Assembly: GCA_934272845.1 (NCBI GenBank)
Contig: CAKQSF010000004.1
Location: forward strand, 67,543 to 131,542
DNA length: 64,000 nt
Direction: 5' to 3'
Origin: an uncultured Prevotella sp.
GTDB lineage: Bacteria; Bacteroidota; Bacteroidia; Bacteroidales; Bacteroidaceae
Under the pieces are notes generated by a model that saw only the letters and a program-made list of their open reading frames with translations, searched no databases and was not told the origin of the DNA. This document shows, piece after piece, positions 26,540 to 35,412 of this stretch. How positions within the stretch are numbered: the stretch's first letter is position 1; every line of letters starts with the position of its first letter. Made by a program: the position numbers and the translations under genes.

Positions 26540-27502
26540 ATGAGTCTGAAAAAGATACATGTACTATTTACAATCGCGTTGTTAACCCTTATTGCTGTGC
26601 CTTCGATGGCTCAGGATTTGCTTGCCAAACAGGCGCCGGTAGACAGACGCATGAAAATGGTGGACACACTGATGCTCCGCCCAGCAATGGAGAACGAAGA
26701 AGCGGCACTTACCGCAAATGCTCTCTATGAAGAATGGAATAACAAATATGCTCATAAAGCAACTGAGTTGCCTGACTCTTTCCGCATAAACTTAAAACAC
26801 TTCTGTATGCCTACAACAAGCAGAGTGGTGACAAGTAACTTCGGCGCACGCTGGGGTAGGGCACATAAAGGACTTGACATTAAGGTCTACATAGGCGATA
26901 CAATCCGCGCTGCATTCTCAGGAAAGGTGCGCATCGTTAATTATGAGGCTGCAGGATATGGTAAGTACGTGGTGATAAGACACCACAACGGACTGGAAAC
27001 TATATATGGTCACATGAGTGACTGGCTCGTAAAGGAAAACGAGAACGTGAAGGCTGGACAGCCTATAGGATTGGGTGGCAATACTGGTCGAAGCACAGGT
27101 TCACACCTTCACTTTGAAACACGTCTCTGTGGCGTAGCATTGAACCCCGCTCTTATGTTCGACTTCCGTAATCAGGACGTGGTAGACGATTACTATATGT
27201 TCCGTAAAGATCGCTATGAGCGTGAAGGACTTGCTGCTAATGCTGTCAGAGGTAAAATCGGAAACGGTGGTTATGTGGCTTCTGACGTAAGAGGAGAAAC
27301 TTATGGCGGAGGAAAGACTGTACAGCAGGCAAGAAAAATGGAAGAGGGAAATATAGAGAAACGTTATCATAAGGTGGCTGCAGGAGAAACTCTCTACAGC
27401 ATCGCTAAACGTAGAAAGGTTACAGTTGACGATCTCTGCCGACTTAACCATCTCACACGTGACATCAAGGTGCGCCCTGGTCAGTTGCTGAGATACTCAT
27501 AA
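26540..27502 (+). CDS. M23 family metallopeptidase with C-terminal LysM domain
   Basis: Predicted exported zinc endopeptidase acting on peptidoglycan cross-links. It has a signal peptide (residues 1-24, ending SMAQ) and a LytM/M23 domain (about 95-210) with zinc ligands in HKGLDIKV (HxxxD) and GSHLHFETR (HxH). A Gly/Tyr/Arg-rich linker leads to one LysM (about 275-320, YHKVAAGETLYSIAKRRKVT) for peptidoglycan binding. The catalytic set looks intact. It is monocistronic or leads into the ThiD-AraC gene, with a possible hairpin between. Confidence 0.93.
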   Translation: MSLKKIHVLFTIALLTLIAVPSMAQDLLAKQAPVDRRMKMVDTLMLRPAMENEEAALTANALYEEWNNKYAHKATELPDSFRINLKHFCMPTTSRVVTSNFGARWGRAHKGLDIKVYIGDTIRAAFSGKVRIVNYEAAGYGKYVVIRHHNGLETIYGHMSDWLVKENENVKAGQPIGLGGNTGRSTGSHLHFETRLCGVALNPALMFDFRNQDVVDDYYMFRKDRYEREGLAANAVRGKIGNGGYVASDVRGETYGGGKTVQQARKMEEGNIEKRYHKVAAGETLYSIAKRRKVTVDDLCRLNHLTRDIKVRPGQLLRYS

Positions 27503-27540
27503 AGATACTTCATAAGACAAACAACCAATAAAGAAATGAA

Positions 27541-27585
27541 AGAAGCGGAAGGAATGATGAATAGTCATACTTTTCGCTTCTTCTG
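27541..27585 (+). terminator. Weak hairpin between peptidase and ThiD-AraC genes
   Basis: AGAAGCG and CGCTTCT form a short stem around a 27-base loop, followed by T-rich sequence and then the next start codon. It could be a weak terminator or attenuator. Confidence 0.35.
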
Positions 27586-27594
27586 CTTTTACAC

Positions 27595-28665
27595 ATGTTT
27601 CCTATTCTGACAATAACAGGTTCTGACAGCACTGGCGGCTCAGGCATACAGGCGGACATACGTACTATTACGGCATTGGGAGGACATCCCTTGACTGCCA
27701 TAACATCGGTAACAGTACAGGACAGCAACGGCATACGCAGAATACACAACCTGCCATTCGACTTGGTAACAGATCAGGTACGCTCCGTGATGCAGGAGAC
27801 GCATCCCTTGGCGGTGAAAGTAGGACTCGTACGTGACGTGGAGACCATTAAAGCACTGCGCAATGACATCATTGCGTGTCGCAGTATTGTGTGTGACCCT
27901 GGCTTCCTCTCATCACATGGTACACAACTGGTACCTGATGAGGCTGTGGAGGCTGTCAAGCAATTTCTTGTTCCAGAGGCTGCGCTACTTTTGTTACGCT
28001 GCAACGAAGCCGAGAGACTTGTGGGATACACAGTGGCCACAGACGATGATATGCTGAAAGCAGCACGCGAACTTATGGCTATGGGAGCAAAGGCAGTACT
28101 GCTAAGAGGTGGAAGGCAGACCGACGGAATGCTGACAGCACTATTGGCGACAACGAACGAGCATACGTTTTATACCTCACGCAACACTGACGGATGGCAG
28201 AGACATGGAGTAGGAGGAGCACTGTCAACTGCGATAACGACACGATTAGCGTTCGGAGACGACCTGAAGACAGCGATAAAGAGGGCACATGACTATATGC
28301 ACCGGCTCGTAACGTATTCTGTAACAGCACGCACTAAGGGAGAAAGACCTGCTGATTTGTATAATAAGTTTATGTCGTTGCTGGCGCAAAACTATCGCTA
28401 CGAACACGGAGTGGCGTTTTATGCTGATGCTTTGGCTATCAGCACACGTTATCTTTCGCAGATAACAGAGAAAGTAATGAGCCGCACACCGAAGCAAATA
28501 ATAGCCGACTACCTAATGCAGGAAGCACGCGCTATGCTCGAAACATCAACACTCACCATACAGGAGGTGGCAGACAAATTAGGATTCCTGTCGCAGTCAC
28601 AGTTCTCTAACTTCTTCCATTTTCAACAAAAATGCACACCTAAGGAATACAGAGAAAAGAAATAA
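27595..28665 (+). CDS. ThiD-like kinase domain fused to AraC-type DNA-binding domain, probable pdxST regulator
   Basis: Residues 1 to about 245 align with ThiD/PdxK-type vitamin kinases (ILTITGSDSTGGSGIQADIR at the N-terminus). Residues about 262-356 are an AraC helix-turn-helix pair (TIQEVADKLGFLSQSQFSNF, CTPKEYREKK). Compared with the intact ThiD at 52320-53096, three conserved sites are changed: HGTGCTLSSAI is HGVGGALSTAI (Thr and catalytic Cys lost), CDPVMISTSG is CDPGFLSSHG, and TPNIPEA is LRCNEAE. The kinase-like part is therefore probably inactive and serves as a ligand sensor (inference). pdxS and pdxT follow downstream, and a 21-bp-spaced direct repeat lies right after this gene. Alternative: an active kinase with relaxed motifs. 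Confidence 0.85.
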   Translation: MFPILTITGSDSTGGSGIQADIRTITALGGHPLTAITSVTVQDSNGIRRIHNLPFDLVTDQVRSVMQETHPLAVKVGLVRDVETIKALRNDIIACRSIVCDPGFLSSHGTQLVPDEAVEAVKQFLVPEAALLLLRCNEAERLVGYTVATDDDMLKAARELMAMGAKAVLLRGGRQTDGMLTALLATTNEHTFYTSRNTDGWQRHGVGGALSTAITTRLAFGDDLKTAIKRAHDYMHRLVTYSVTARTKGERPADLYNKFMSLLAQNYRYEHGVAFYADALAISTRYLSQITEKVMSRTPKQIIADYLMQEARAMLETSTLTIQEVADKLGFLSQSQFSNFFHFQQKCTPKEYREKK

Positions 28666-28671
28666 GTTTAT

Positions 28672-28707
28672 ATTTTAGGAACAGTATTTTATAAAATAGG
28701 AACATAT
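28672..28707 (+). promoter_or_regulatory. Direct repeat, candidate AraC-type operator for pdxST
   Basis: ATTTTAGGAACAGTA (28672-28686) and AAAATAGGAACATAT (28693-28707) share AGGAACA exactly 21 bp apart, two helical turns. This is the usual geometry for AraC-family dimers. The downstream half overlaps a TATCTTTG box. Confidence 0.6.
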
Positions 28708-28740
28708 CTTTGCATGGTTCTATATTTGTTCGTACTTTTG
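28705..28740 (+). promoter_or_regulatory. Overlapping promoter boxes upstream of pdxS
   Basis: TATCTTTG at 28705-28712 and TACTTTTG at 28733-28740 both fit the -7 consensus. TTTG of the first box is 20 bases before the second, so it can serve as the second promoter's -33. A hairpin element lies between this promoter and pdxS. Confidence 0.65.
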
Positions 28741-28748
28741 CAGGCGTA

Positions 28749-28944
28749 AGTGACGGTGAAAAAATAAATTGGTATAATTTATGTCATAGATTTTTGAGAT
28801 AGTTTGGAGACATGAAGATGGAACAATGCGAGCATTGTGACTGATGAATGGCTCCAAAATATCCAAAAAGATGTGACAAGACAACTTTATCTTAGACATT
28901 ATTTACCTCGTTAAATTGTACCAAGTTATTTTTTTACCGTCACT
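28749..28944 (+). repeat. Hairpin element (AGTAATG family), copy C, in pdxS leader
   Basis: A 196-bp element. Ends AGTGACGGTGAAAAAATAAA and TTATTTTTTTACCGTCACT carry the same changes at both ends relative to copies B and D. The core TGGAACAATGCGAGCATTGT is conserved. It makes up most of the 309-bp gap before pdxS and would form the 5' leader of the pdxST transcript. Confidence 0.88.
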
Positions 28945-28974
28945 AAATAGTAAAACAAATAAATAAAGAAAACG

Positions 28975-29847
28975 ATGGAAGATAGAACAACCCTTAACCG
29001 TAACCTGGCACAGATGCTGAAGGGCGGAGTTATCATGGACGTTACAACACCTGAACAGGCACGCATAGCAGAGGCTGCTGGTGCTTGCGCAGTAATGGCA
29101 TTAGAGCGTATTCCTGCTGACATACGTGCTGCAGGAGGCGTAAGCCGTATGAGCGATCCTAAGATGATTAAGGGAATTCAGGAAGCAGTGAGCATTCCTG
29201 TAATGGCAAAGTGCCGTATAGGTCATTTCGTTGAGGCTCAGATTCTTGAGGCTATAGAGATTGACTACATTGACGAGAGTGAGGTACTGTCACCTGCTGA
29301 CGATGTTTACCACATCAACAAGCGTGAGTTTAAGGTTCCGTTCGTATGCGGAGCGAAAGACCTTGGCGAGGCATTGCGCCGCATCAACGAGGGTGCTACG
29401 ATGATTCGTACCAAGGGAGAACCAGGAACTGGTGACGTAATACAGGCTGTTCGCCACATGCGCATGATGCAGAGCGAGATGCGCCGACTTGTTTCTATGT
29501 CAGAAGATGAACTCTATGAGGCAGCAAAGCAGTTGCGCGTGCCTTACGACCTCGTTAAGTACGTTCACGAGAACGGTAAACTTCCTGTTGTTAACTTTGC
29601 TGCTGGTGGCGTTGCTACACCTGCTGACGCTGCGCTGATGATGCAACTTGGCGCTGAGGGCGTATTCGTAGGAAGCGGCATATTCAAGAGCGGTAACCCA
29701 GAGAAACGTGCACAGGCTATCGTGAAGGCTGTGACAAACTATCAGAATCCTAAGATTATAGCAGAACTTTCTGAAGACCTCGGTGAGGCTATGGTAGGCA
29801 TCAACGAGAGCGAAATAGAACTGCTCATGGCAGAGAGAGGCAAGTAA
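28975..29847 (+). CDS. pdxS: Pyridoxal 5'-phosphate synthase, lyase subunit
   Basis: Makes PLP from ribulose/ribose 5-phosphate, glyceraldehyde 3-phosphate and ammonia supplied by PdxT, as a large ring of PdxS subunits decorated with PdxT. The 290-residue length is normal. Conserved parts: [32 protein letters not shown], the lysine site [21 protein letters not shown] and [10 protein letters not shown]. Its stop overlaps the pdxT start by one base (TAATG), so the two are translationally coupled. Confidence 0.97.
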   Translation: MEDRTTLNRNLAQMLKGGVIMDVTTPEQARIAEAAGACAVMALERIPADIRAAGGVSRMSDPKMIKGIQEAVSIPVMAKCRIGHFVEAQILEAIEIDYIDESEVLSPADDVYHINKREFKVPFVCGAKDLGEALRRINEGATMIRTKGEPGTGDVIQAVRHMRMMQSEMRRLVSMSEDELYEAAKQLRVPYDLVKYVHENGKLPVVNFAAGGVATPADAALMMQLGAEGVFVGSGIFKSGNPEKRAQAIVKAVTNYQNPKIIAELSEDLGEAMVGINESEIELLMAERGK

Positions 29848-30431
29848 TGAAAAGAGTTGCTATACTTGCTCTGCAAGGAGCGTTTGCTGAACACGAGCAG
29901 ATGTTGCACCGCTTAGGAGCGGAAACCATGCAGATACGTAACCTTGCCGACTGGAATGAGTTTCTTGGCGAGGCTGGATTGGCAGGCGACTTCAAAGGGC
30001 TCGGATTGATAATACCTGGTGGTGAGAGCACTGCCATGATGCGTATAATGCGCGATGAGGCTCTCTTTGACCCCTTGCAGAAAGCCATCCGTGCAGGACT
30101 GCCAGTCTTTGGCACTTGTGCCGGACTGATATTGCTCGACAAGGTACACCTCGACACGATGAACATCACTGCACTGCGCAATGCTTACGGACGCCAATTG
30201 GGTAGTTTCTACACCGAAGCGGAGTTTAAGGGCATTGACTCTAAGGTGCCAATGACATTCATTCGTGCGCCATACATAAGTGAAGTGGGAGAGGGCGTTG
30301 ATGTACTCGCCACGGTAGACGGACGTATCATTGCGGCACGTCAGGGCAACCAACTCGTGACTGCGTTCCATCCAGAACTGAATGAAGACACACGTGTACA
30401 CGAATACTTCCTTAGTTTCGTGACAGAATAA
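29847..30431 (+). CDS. pdxT: Pyridoxal 5'-phosphate synthase, glutaminase subunit
   Basis: Hydrolyses glutamine and channels ammonia to PdxS. Class I glutamine amidotransferase fold of 194 residues: the nucleophile Cys in FGTCAGLILL near residue 91, PGGESTAMMRI for glutamine binding, and the His-Glu pair in AFHPELNED. It overlaps pdxS by one base and is followed by a hairpin element and a terminator. Confidence 0.97.
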   Translation: MKRVAILALQGAFAEHEQMLHRLGAETMQIRNLADWNEFLGEAGLAGDFKGLGLIIPGGESTAMMRIMRDEALFDPLQKAIRAGLPVFGTCAGLILLDKVHLDTMNITALRNAYGRQLGSFYTEAEFKGIDSKVPMTFIRAPYISEVGEGVDVLATVDGRIIAARQGNQLVTAFHPELNEDTRVHEYFLSFVTE

Positions 30432-30439
30432 ATACTTTA

Positions 30440-30635
30440 AGTAATATTGAAAAAATAACTTACGCAGTTTTTACCTCAGATTGCTGAGATATTTTGGGGA
30501 TATGAAGATGGAGCGATGCGAGCATCGTGACTGATGAATAGCCACAAAATAGCCAGCAAGATGAGATAAAAAATGCGCAAGAAAACATTACTCTAACAAT
30601 ATAAAAATTGAATAAGTTATTTTTTTAATATTACT
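30440..30635 (+). repeat. Hairpin element (AGTAATG family), copy D
   Basis: A 196-bp element, nearly identical to copy B inside. The ends AGTAATATTGAAAAAATAAC and GTTATTTTTTTAATATTACT share a G-to-A change on both sides. TA lies directly outside each end, compatible with a TA target duplication. It starts 9 bases after the pdxT stop codon. Confidence 0.9.
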
Positions 30636-30682
30636 TAGGTATGCAAATGAATACATGCCATTAAAGAAAAGAAAGAAATAAA

Positions 30683-30718
30683 GAAATGACCGTTATGCAA
30701 GTGCATAGCGGTCATTTC
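30683..30718 (+). terminator. Terminator after pdxST
   Basis: GAAATGACCGTTATGCA pairs with TGCATAGCGGTCATTTC, with a mostly AT context. It lies in the 419-bp spacer after pdxT, which otherwise holds copy D and the next promoter. Confidence 0.7.
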
Positions 30719-30794
30719 GTGTGTATACTTGTATTTGTACTTCTTTGTTAGTAATATTTAAGCCACTGATTAATGTTTTTTATACAAGAAACAC

Positions 30795-30824
30795 TTGTAG
30801 TTCGCATTAAAAACACTATCTTTG
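30795..30824 (+). promoter_or_regulatory. Promoter of GT2 gene
   Basis: TTG at 30795-30797 and TATCTTTG at 30817-30824 are separated by 19 bases, 27 bases before the start codon. Confidence 0.7.
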
Positions 30825-30850
30825 CAATGTTTTGTTAAAACAAATGTTCT

Positions 30851-31825
30851 ATGGTTACGTTTTCAATAGTTATTCCTATATATAATACAGAGAAGTACTT
30901 GCGTGCTTGTCTTGACAGCATTGTGGCACAATCATATGCTGATTTTGAGGCTATCATGATAGACGACGGCTCTGATGATGGCAGTGCCGCGATATGTAAG
31001 GAATATGCAGAGCGTGACCATCGCTTCATATACTGTTACAAAGAGAACGGTGGCGTAAGCACTGCACGTAACGCTGGCATCGAGATGGCGAAGGGAGAGT
31101 GGATGCTCTTCATTGACTCTGACGATAGGTTGCTACCTGACAGTCTCGCGATATTTGCGAAGATGTGCAGCAAAGCAGGGACAGACATGGTGATGGGAAC
31201 ATATATTCTTGACAGTTTTATACCAAAGGAATGTTTTAAGGAGAGCCAGACATTCAACATGTTGCTTGATAAAAATGCCGTGATGGAGTTGATGTTCCTC
31301 ACCCATAAGTACAATTATCAAGGCTATGTATGGAATAAAGCCTTTCGTACCAGTATCATAAAGAAGAACAAACTGCACTTTGATACAGCGATATATTTTA
31401 ACGAAGACCGCCTCTTCTGTGTGGAATATATCTGTAAGATGACAGGAAAGGCACACTTCTCTTCGCTTCCTGTGTATCATTATTATAAGCGTCAGACGGG
31501 AGTCATGGGTAGTATTACGCAGAAATACAATCATAATCTCATGACAGACTATGACTCTTCCGTCACCATCCTGCGCCTTTTAGTTTCTAATAATTTCCCG
31601 ACAGCGGTAGTAAGGTTAGGACGTGACAGGCTGATAGACTCTTACGACATCATTCGTCACGCCATGAAGAATATGCGTTACGAATACGCTGACGAGAAGA
31701 TAGAGGCGTTAAGAGACCGCACTATTGCTGCGGTAGGACACCGTTTTTATGTAGGTTGCCGCATACGCCGCTTCCTTTCAAAGCAGTATTACAACGTGTT
31801 TAAGAAGCGAGTGTATCTTAGATAA
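30851..31825 (+). CDS. Family 2 glycosyltransferase
   Basis: Predicted to transfer a nucleotide-activated sugar during surface polysaccharide assembly. GT-A domain at residues 1-215: FSIVIPIYNTEKYLRACLDS, FEAIMIDDGSDDGSA, the metal-binding DSDDR after WMLFI, and CVEYICK further on. The C-terminal 100 residues are basic and end RVYLR, perhaps membrane associated. It is transcribed toward a minus-strand glycosyltransferase group. Sugar specificity cannot be read from sequence. Confidence 0.9.
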   Translation: MVTFSIVIPIYNTEKYLRACLDSIVAQSYADFEAIMIDDGSDDGSAAICKEYAERDHRFIYCYKENGGVSTARNAGIEMAKGEWMLFIDSDDRLLPDSLAIFAKMCSKAGTDMVMGTYILDSFIPKECFKESQTFNMLLDKNAVMELMFLTHKYNYQGYVWNKAFRTSIIKKNKLHFDTAIYFNEDRLFCVEYICKMTGKAHFSSLPVYHYYKRQTGVMGSITQKYNHNLMTDYDSSVTILRLLVSNNFPTAVVRLGRDRLIDSYDIIRHAMKNMRYEYADEKIEALRDRTIAAVGHRFYVGCRIRRFLSKQYYNVFKKRVYLR

Positions 31826-31849
31826 GGTGGGGAGAGGTTCTTTTCAACT

Positions 31850-32854
31850 CTATTGTAAGATTAAAGAGATGAAGAAATAAACCAATATTACTATCGTTTC
31901 GAGGGAGAATAATATTATAAATACATTGGCTCTGCGTATGTGCTTGTGCCTTTTTCTGCGCTCAAGACTTTCAAGTGTTGTTAAATATTCTTGAGAATCA
32001 GCCTCCCATGTTGCTTTTGTGAAAATAGGCTTTGCATCATTCTTGTTTGAAAATATAAACTGTTCATATTCATGGTAGAGCGACTTAAGAGGGTGAGGAC
32101 ATACTTTTGACCATGGCTTGTCATGTCCAGTGTAGTGTAAAATGACAGGAGATAGCAGTGCATCTTCTATCTTTATCCATTTATTCTGGTGTACTTTCCA
32201 TCTGTCTTTAGGCATAAACCAGTTCTCTTGCACGTTATATTTGCATGAAAGTTCTAGTATCTGGTCTCCTACGACCTTATTGATAGCGTCTTGATCTGGG
32301 TAAAGGCAACATTGCGGAAAGTCCTTCATGAATGCCATTACCTTATCTGCTATATTATCTTTACGCCACAATTCGAGGTTCATGAGCATCACGCCAGCGT
32401 TGTAGTAGGTATGATTGTGAGAATAAATTCTGTTGTGTAATGTAATATCATCACAGTCTTGGTCCATAATCATGCCACAAACGTAGCCAGTAATGTCCGT
32501 GTTCCATAGTGGAGAGATATCTCTATTGACAATAATATCACAATCTAAATACAGTACTTTCTTAAAGTCGTATATCTGAGGAACAAGCAAACGGAAGAAA
32601 TTGGCTATAGGAAAACGTGAGGAAGTGATGGCACTCTTTAGCAAAGCATTGTTATCTATGATGTCAAGAGATATTGTTGCTTCGCAGAAGCGTTCTCTAA
32701 TGCGGTTCAGAATGGTCAAGTTTCTTTCGTTGAACCCTTCCGTTAGTATGTGTAAGTCACAGTCTTTGGAGTCAGTATTGTATAATAGCGATGCCATAGC
32801 AACCATACATGGCATCGCATAATTATTGTCTGAAGCAAAGATTATGTGTTTCAT
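31850..32854 (-). CDS. Family 8 glycosyltransferase with C-terminal membrane anchor
   Basis: This 334-residue retaining glycosyltransferase is of the kind that adds glucose or galactose to lipopolysaccharide cores. Motifs: IIFASDNNYAMPCMVAMASL at the N-terminus, the DxD site YLDCDIIVN near residue 105, YYNAGVMLMNLELWR, and HYTGHDKPW near residue 250. The last 25 residues form a membrane helix (FIILFSLETIVILVYFFI), uncommon for the family. It begins 5 bp after the stop codon of the upstream 830-residue glycosyltransferase gene, so they are cotranscribed. Confidence 0.9.
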   Translation of the reverse strand: MKHIIFASDNNYAMPCMVAMASLLYNTDSKDCDLHILTEGFNERNLTILNRIRERFCEATISLDIIDNNALLKSAITSSRFPIANFFRLLVPQIYDFKKVLYLDCDIIVNRDISPLWNTDITGYVCGMIMDQDCDDITLHNRIYSHNHTYYNAGVMLMNLELWRKDNIADKVMAFMKDFPQCCLYPDQDAINKVVGDQILELSCKYNVQENWFMPKDRWKVHQNKWIKIEDALLSPVILHYTGHDKPWSKVCPHPLKSLYHEYEQFIFSNKNDAKPIFTKATWEADSQEYLTTLESLERRKRHKHIRRANVFIILFSLETIVILVYFFISLILQ

Positions 32855-32859
32855 TGTTT

Positions 32860-35352
32860 TTAGTTGAAAATCTCTTTTATTTTGATATAGAAACTGTTGA
32901 ATGAGAATTTTTTTTCAAAAACCTTTCTGCCTTCTGCTCCCATGTCAGCGAAATTTGCCCTATTGTTGTAGGCGTTGACTATAGTTTGGGCGAGAGTTCG
33001 TGGTTCTTCATTTTTTATTACATATCCGTTCTTGCCGTCTTTAGTAAGTGCTGCCGTTCCAGTATTTATTCCAACGATAATAGGTTTTGAAAGCATGAAT
33101 GCCTCAGTGCAAACTATTGGCATAGGATCATCAATGGAAGGGCATAGCAATATGTCCATCTCTTTCATAAGTTTGAGTAGCGTATCGTGTGAAACCGAAC
33201 CGTGTAGTTTTAAGCATTTGTACTTACTGTGTTTCAGTCTTTCGTATATTCCGTGCTCAACGGTACTGCCCACGATGTCAATCTCGATATTCTCCCTTAT
33301 GTTTTCTGGTATATATTTTATGCTATCCAACAGTACTTCCTGACCTTTCCTCTTTTCAATAGTACCGGCAAGTACCATTTTCATCTTCCCATTATTGGTT
33401 GTTTGTTCTGGTTTAGAAGTCTTTTTGTTATCGTCAATGTAATACAATAGAGAGTCAATAACTGTGTTGTTATCGCAGAATTTTCTTGTAATCTGCTTGC
33501 AATATTCTCCTACTACATAGATTTTGTCATAGAGTTTAAGTGCATCTTTAATCATGTCTGTGTGTGGACAGTAATGATATCCGATGCTACCTTCATGAAT
33601 CCAGCAAATTTTCTGGGCATTATTGCTCGCAAATTTGTATACCAAAGGAATAGAAAGTATAGTGTTAAAGACAATATAGTCAAAGTGTTTAGCGTACTCT
33701 ATGAGTTTATTGCTGCCGTTATCATTATTGTTCATAATAGAATATACGGTATAATCCACTTTGCATATAATGCCTTTGTCCTCTATTTCTTTCATAAGCG
33801 GTCCGCGTTTATTTGATATAATCACGGGTACTTTACCTATTTCTTTAATAGCATAGGCCATATTAGCGAGTGCGCGTGGTGCTCCTGTCAGAGAAAGTTC
33901 ATGGCTAATGAGCAGCACTGTCTCCCTGTCTTTGTGTAGATTCTTTATTTCTTTAATGTCGTTATCATTAATCTCAAGTTGTTTTGCTTCAGAAATAGAT
34001 AGTATTTCACGCTTTTCTTTTGCCCCAGCCATTATGTAGTGCACCAATGGGCAGATGTCAGCGTTGTTTAAATCTGGGTACATAGCAAGATAGGCTTTAC
34101 CAGAGAAGCGTTCAGAAGGTTCCAATCCTATTCGCCATCCTATATAATAATAATGTGTAGCAGCAGATATTCCGGGTACAGTTTCGTTCATCTGGCTTAG
34201 GTAATACTGCTCATCGAAGAAAGTAGATTGCTCTATTGCCTTTATTTCATTGTTGTAAGCGAACTCTGTTTTAATTCCTAATAGCAAATCGCTTGATGAA
34301 ATGAACTCGAAAAGTTTTTTGGAAAACTTCTCAGAGTTGGCAGGAGAATTATATGAATTATGCTGCCGCCAAAACGTCAGTTTGCTGTCTACAAAATATA
34401 AAATATGCTTGTTCAGAATCTGTCTATATAGCCAGAAGTCTATCCAAGCAGGTATAGGAGTAGAGAAGTTGAGTGAACGCAAAACGTCAGTCCTTATCAT
34501 TACAGATGACAAGGTAGGGATATAGTTCATGCTTTTGTTGTATCTGATGTCGATAGGAGTACCTCCAGGGTAAACAAGTTTCTTTATATCATCAATGTAT
34601 TTCGTTCTGTCCTTAACGGAAGTCTCATCGCCAAAGAGTTGGATGTCGTTTGAAATGATAGCAACGTCGTCGTATTTGTTTATCACTTCCACCTTCTTCT
34701 CTAGATATTCAGGTGCCCAATAGTCATCACTCTCACAGAAAGCAATGTACGTTCCTTTTGCTTTCTCTATGCCCAACTGCATTGATGGTACAAGTCCCTT
34801 GTTCTGTTGACCAAGATGAGTGTAGAGTTGTATGTTGTTATGTGCAGCAATGTATTCTTTGATTACGTTGACAGAGTTGTCCTTTGAGCCATCATCAACA
34901 ACAATAACCTCAAAGTTTCGGTAAGTTTGTTTTGTTAAAGAGTCCAGCGTTTGTATAATATATTGCTCATAGTTGTAACTTGTTACTATGATGCTTATAA
35001 GTGGTTGCTGGTGGGTTTTATTTGGCTTTAAAGTTCCCATTCCCATTGTTGAATAGCAGAATCTACCTTGTTTCCTACCTTTTTTTATATAATGCAGTAA
35101 TGGATTGCTGTAACTTTGCTTTACATCGGGATAGGCGCAGGTATATCTTTCAGTAGAGAATGAGGTGGAAGGGTTATAATTTTGTTTATATCCCACTTTT
35201 AGGTAATGTGACAAAGGTGACTTTTTATAGTCCTTGACGCATGGGTATTGGCTAACATACCAATCTTTGTCGAATAGATTTAGGTGTTGTATCAACAGAG
35301 AATTGTATGATTTCTCTATAGCATGTCTTATGAATTTCGGTAATATTTGCAT
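32860..35352 (-). CDS. Two-domain glycosyltransferase (GT2 plus GT4) with repeat modules
   Basis: 830 residues. N-terminal copies of a short module (DKDWYVSQYPCVKDYKKSPL, TERYTCAYPDVKQS) occur before a GT2 domain (about 115-340: LISIIVTSYNYEQYI, FEVIVVDDGSKDNS, ESDDYWAPEYL). Another module copy (YLAMYPDLNNADICPLVHYI, near 405) is followed by a GT4-type domain (about 460-830: ISHELSLTGAPRALANMAYA, GTIEKRKGQEVLLDSI, DPMPIVCTEAFMLSKPIIVG). It probably adds two successive sugars to one surface glycan (inference). The modules resemble the YxxxYPDV repeats found in other polysaccharide transferases. Confidence 0.88.
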   Translation of the reverse strand: MQILPKFIRHAIEKSYNSLLIQHLNLFDKDWYVSQYPCVKDYKKSPLSHYLKVGYKQNYNPSTSFSTERYTCAYPDVKQSYSNPLLHYIKKGRKQGRFCYSTMGMGTLKPNKTHQQPLISIIVTSYNYEQYIIQTLDSLTKQTYRNFEVIVVDDGSKDNSVNVIKEYIAAHNNIQLYTHLGQQNKGLVPSMQLGIEKAKGTYIAFCESDDYWAPEYLEKKVEVINKYDDVAIISNDIQLFGDETSVKDRTKYIDDIKKLVYPGGTPIDIRYNKSMNYIPTLSSVMIRTDVLRSLNFSTPIPAWIDFWLYRQILNKHILYFVDSKLTFWRQHNSYNSPANSEKFSKKLFEFISSSDLLLGIKTEFAYNNEIKAIEQSTFFDEQYYLSQMNETVPGISAATHYYYIGWRIGLEPSERFSGKAYLAMYPDLNNADICPLVHYIMAGAKEKREILSISEAKQLEINDNDIKEIKNLHKDRETVLLISHELSLTGAPRALANMAYAIKEIGKVPVIISNKRGPLMKEIEDKGIICKVDYTVYSIMNNNDNGSNKLIEYAKHFDYIVFNTILSIPLVYKFASNNAQKICWIHEGSIGYHYCPHTDMIKDALKLYDKIYVVGEYCKQITRKFCDNNTVIDSLLYYIDDNKKTSKPEQTTNNGKMKMVLAGTIEKRKGQEVLLDSIKYIPENIRENIEIDIVGSTVEHGIYERLKHSKYKCLKLHGSVSHDTLLKLMKEMDILLCPSIDDPMPIVCTEAFMLSKPIIVGINTGTAALTKDGKNGYVIKNEEPRTLAQTIVNAYNNRANFADMGAEGRKVFEKKFSFNSFYIKIKEIFN

Positions 35353-35412
35353 AATAGTTGATGTTAAAGGCTTATTGGGTGTTGATATGTTCTTGAGGAC
35401 TTTCTATTCTTA

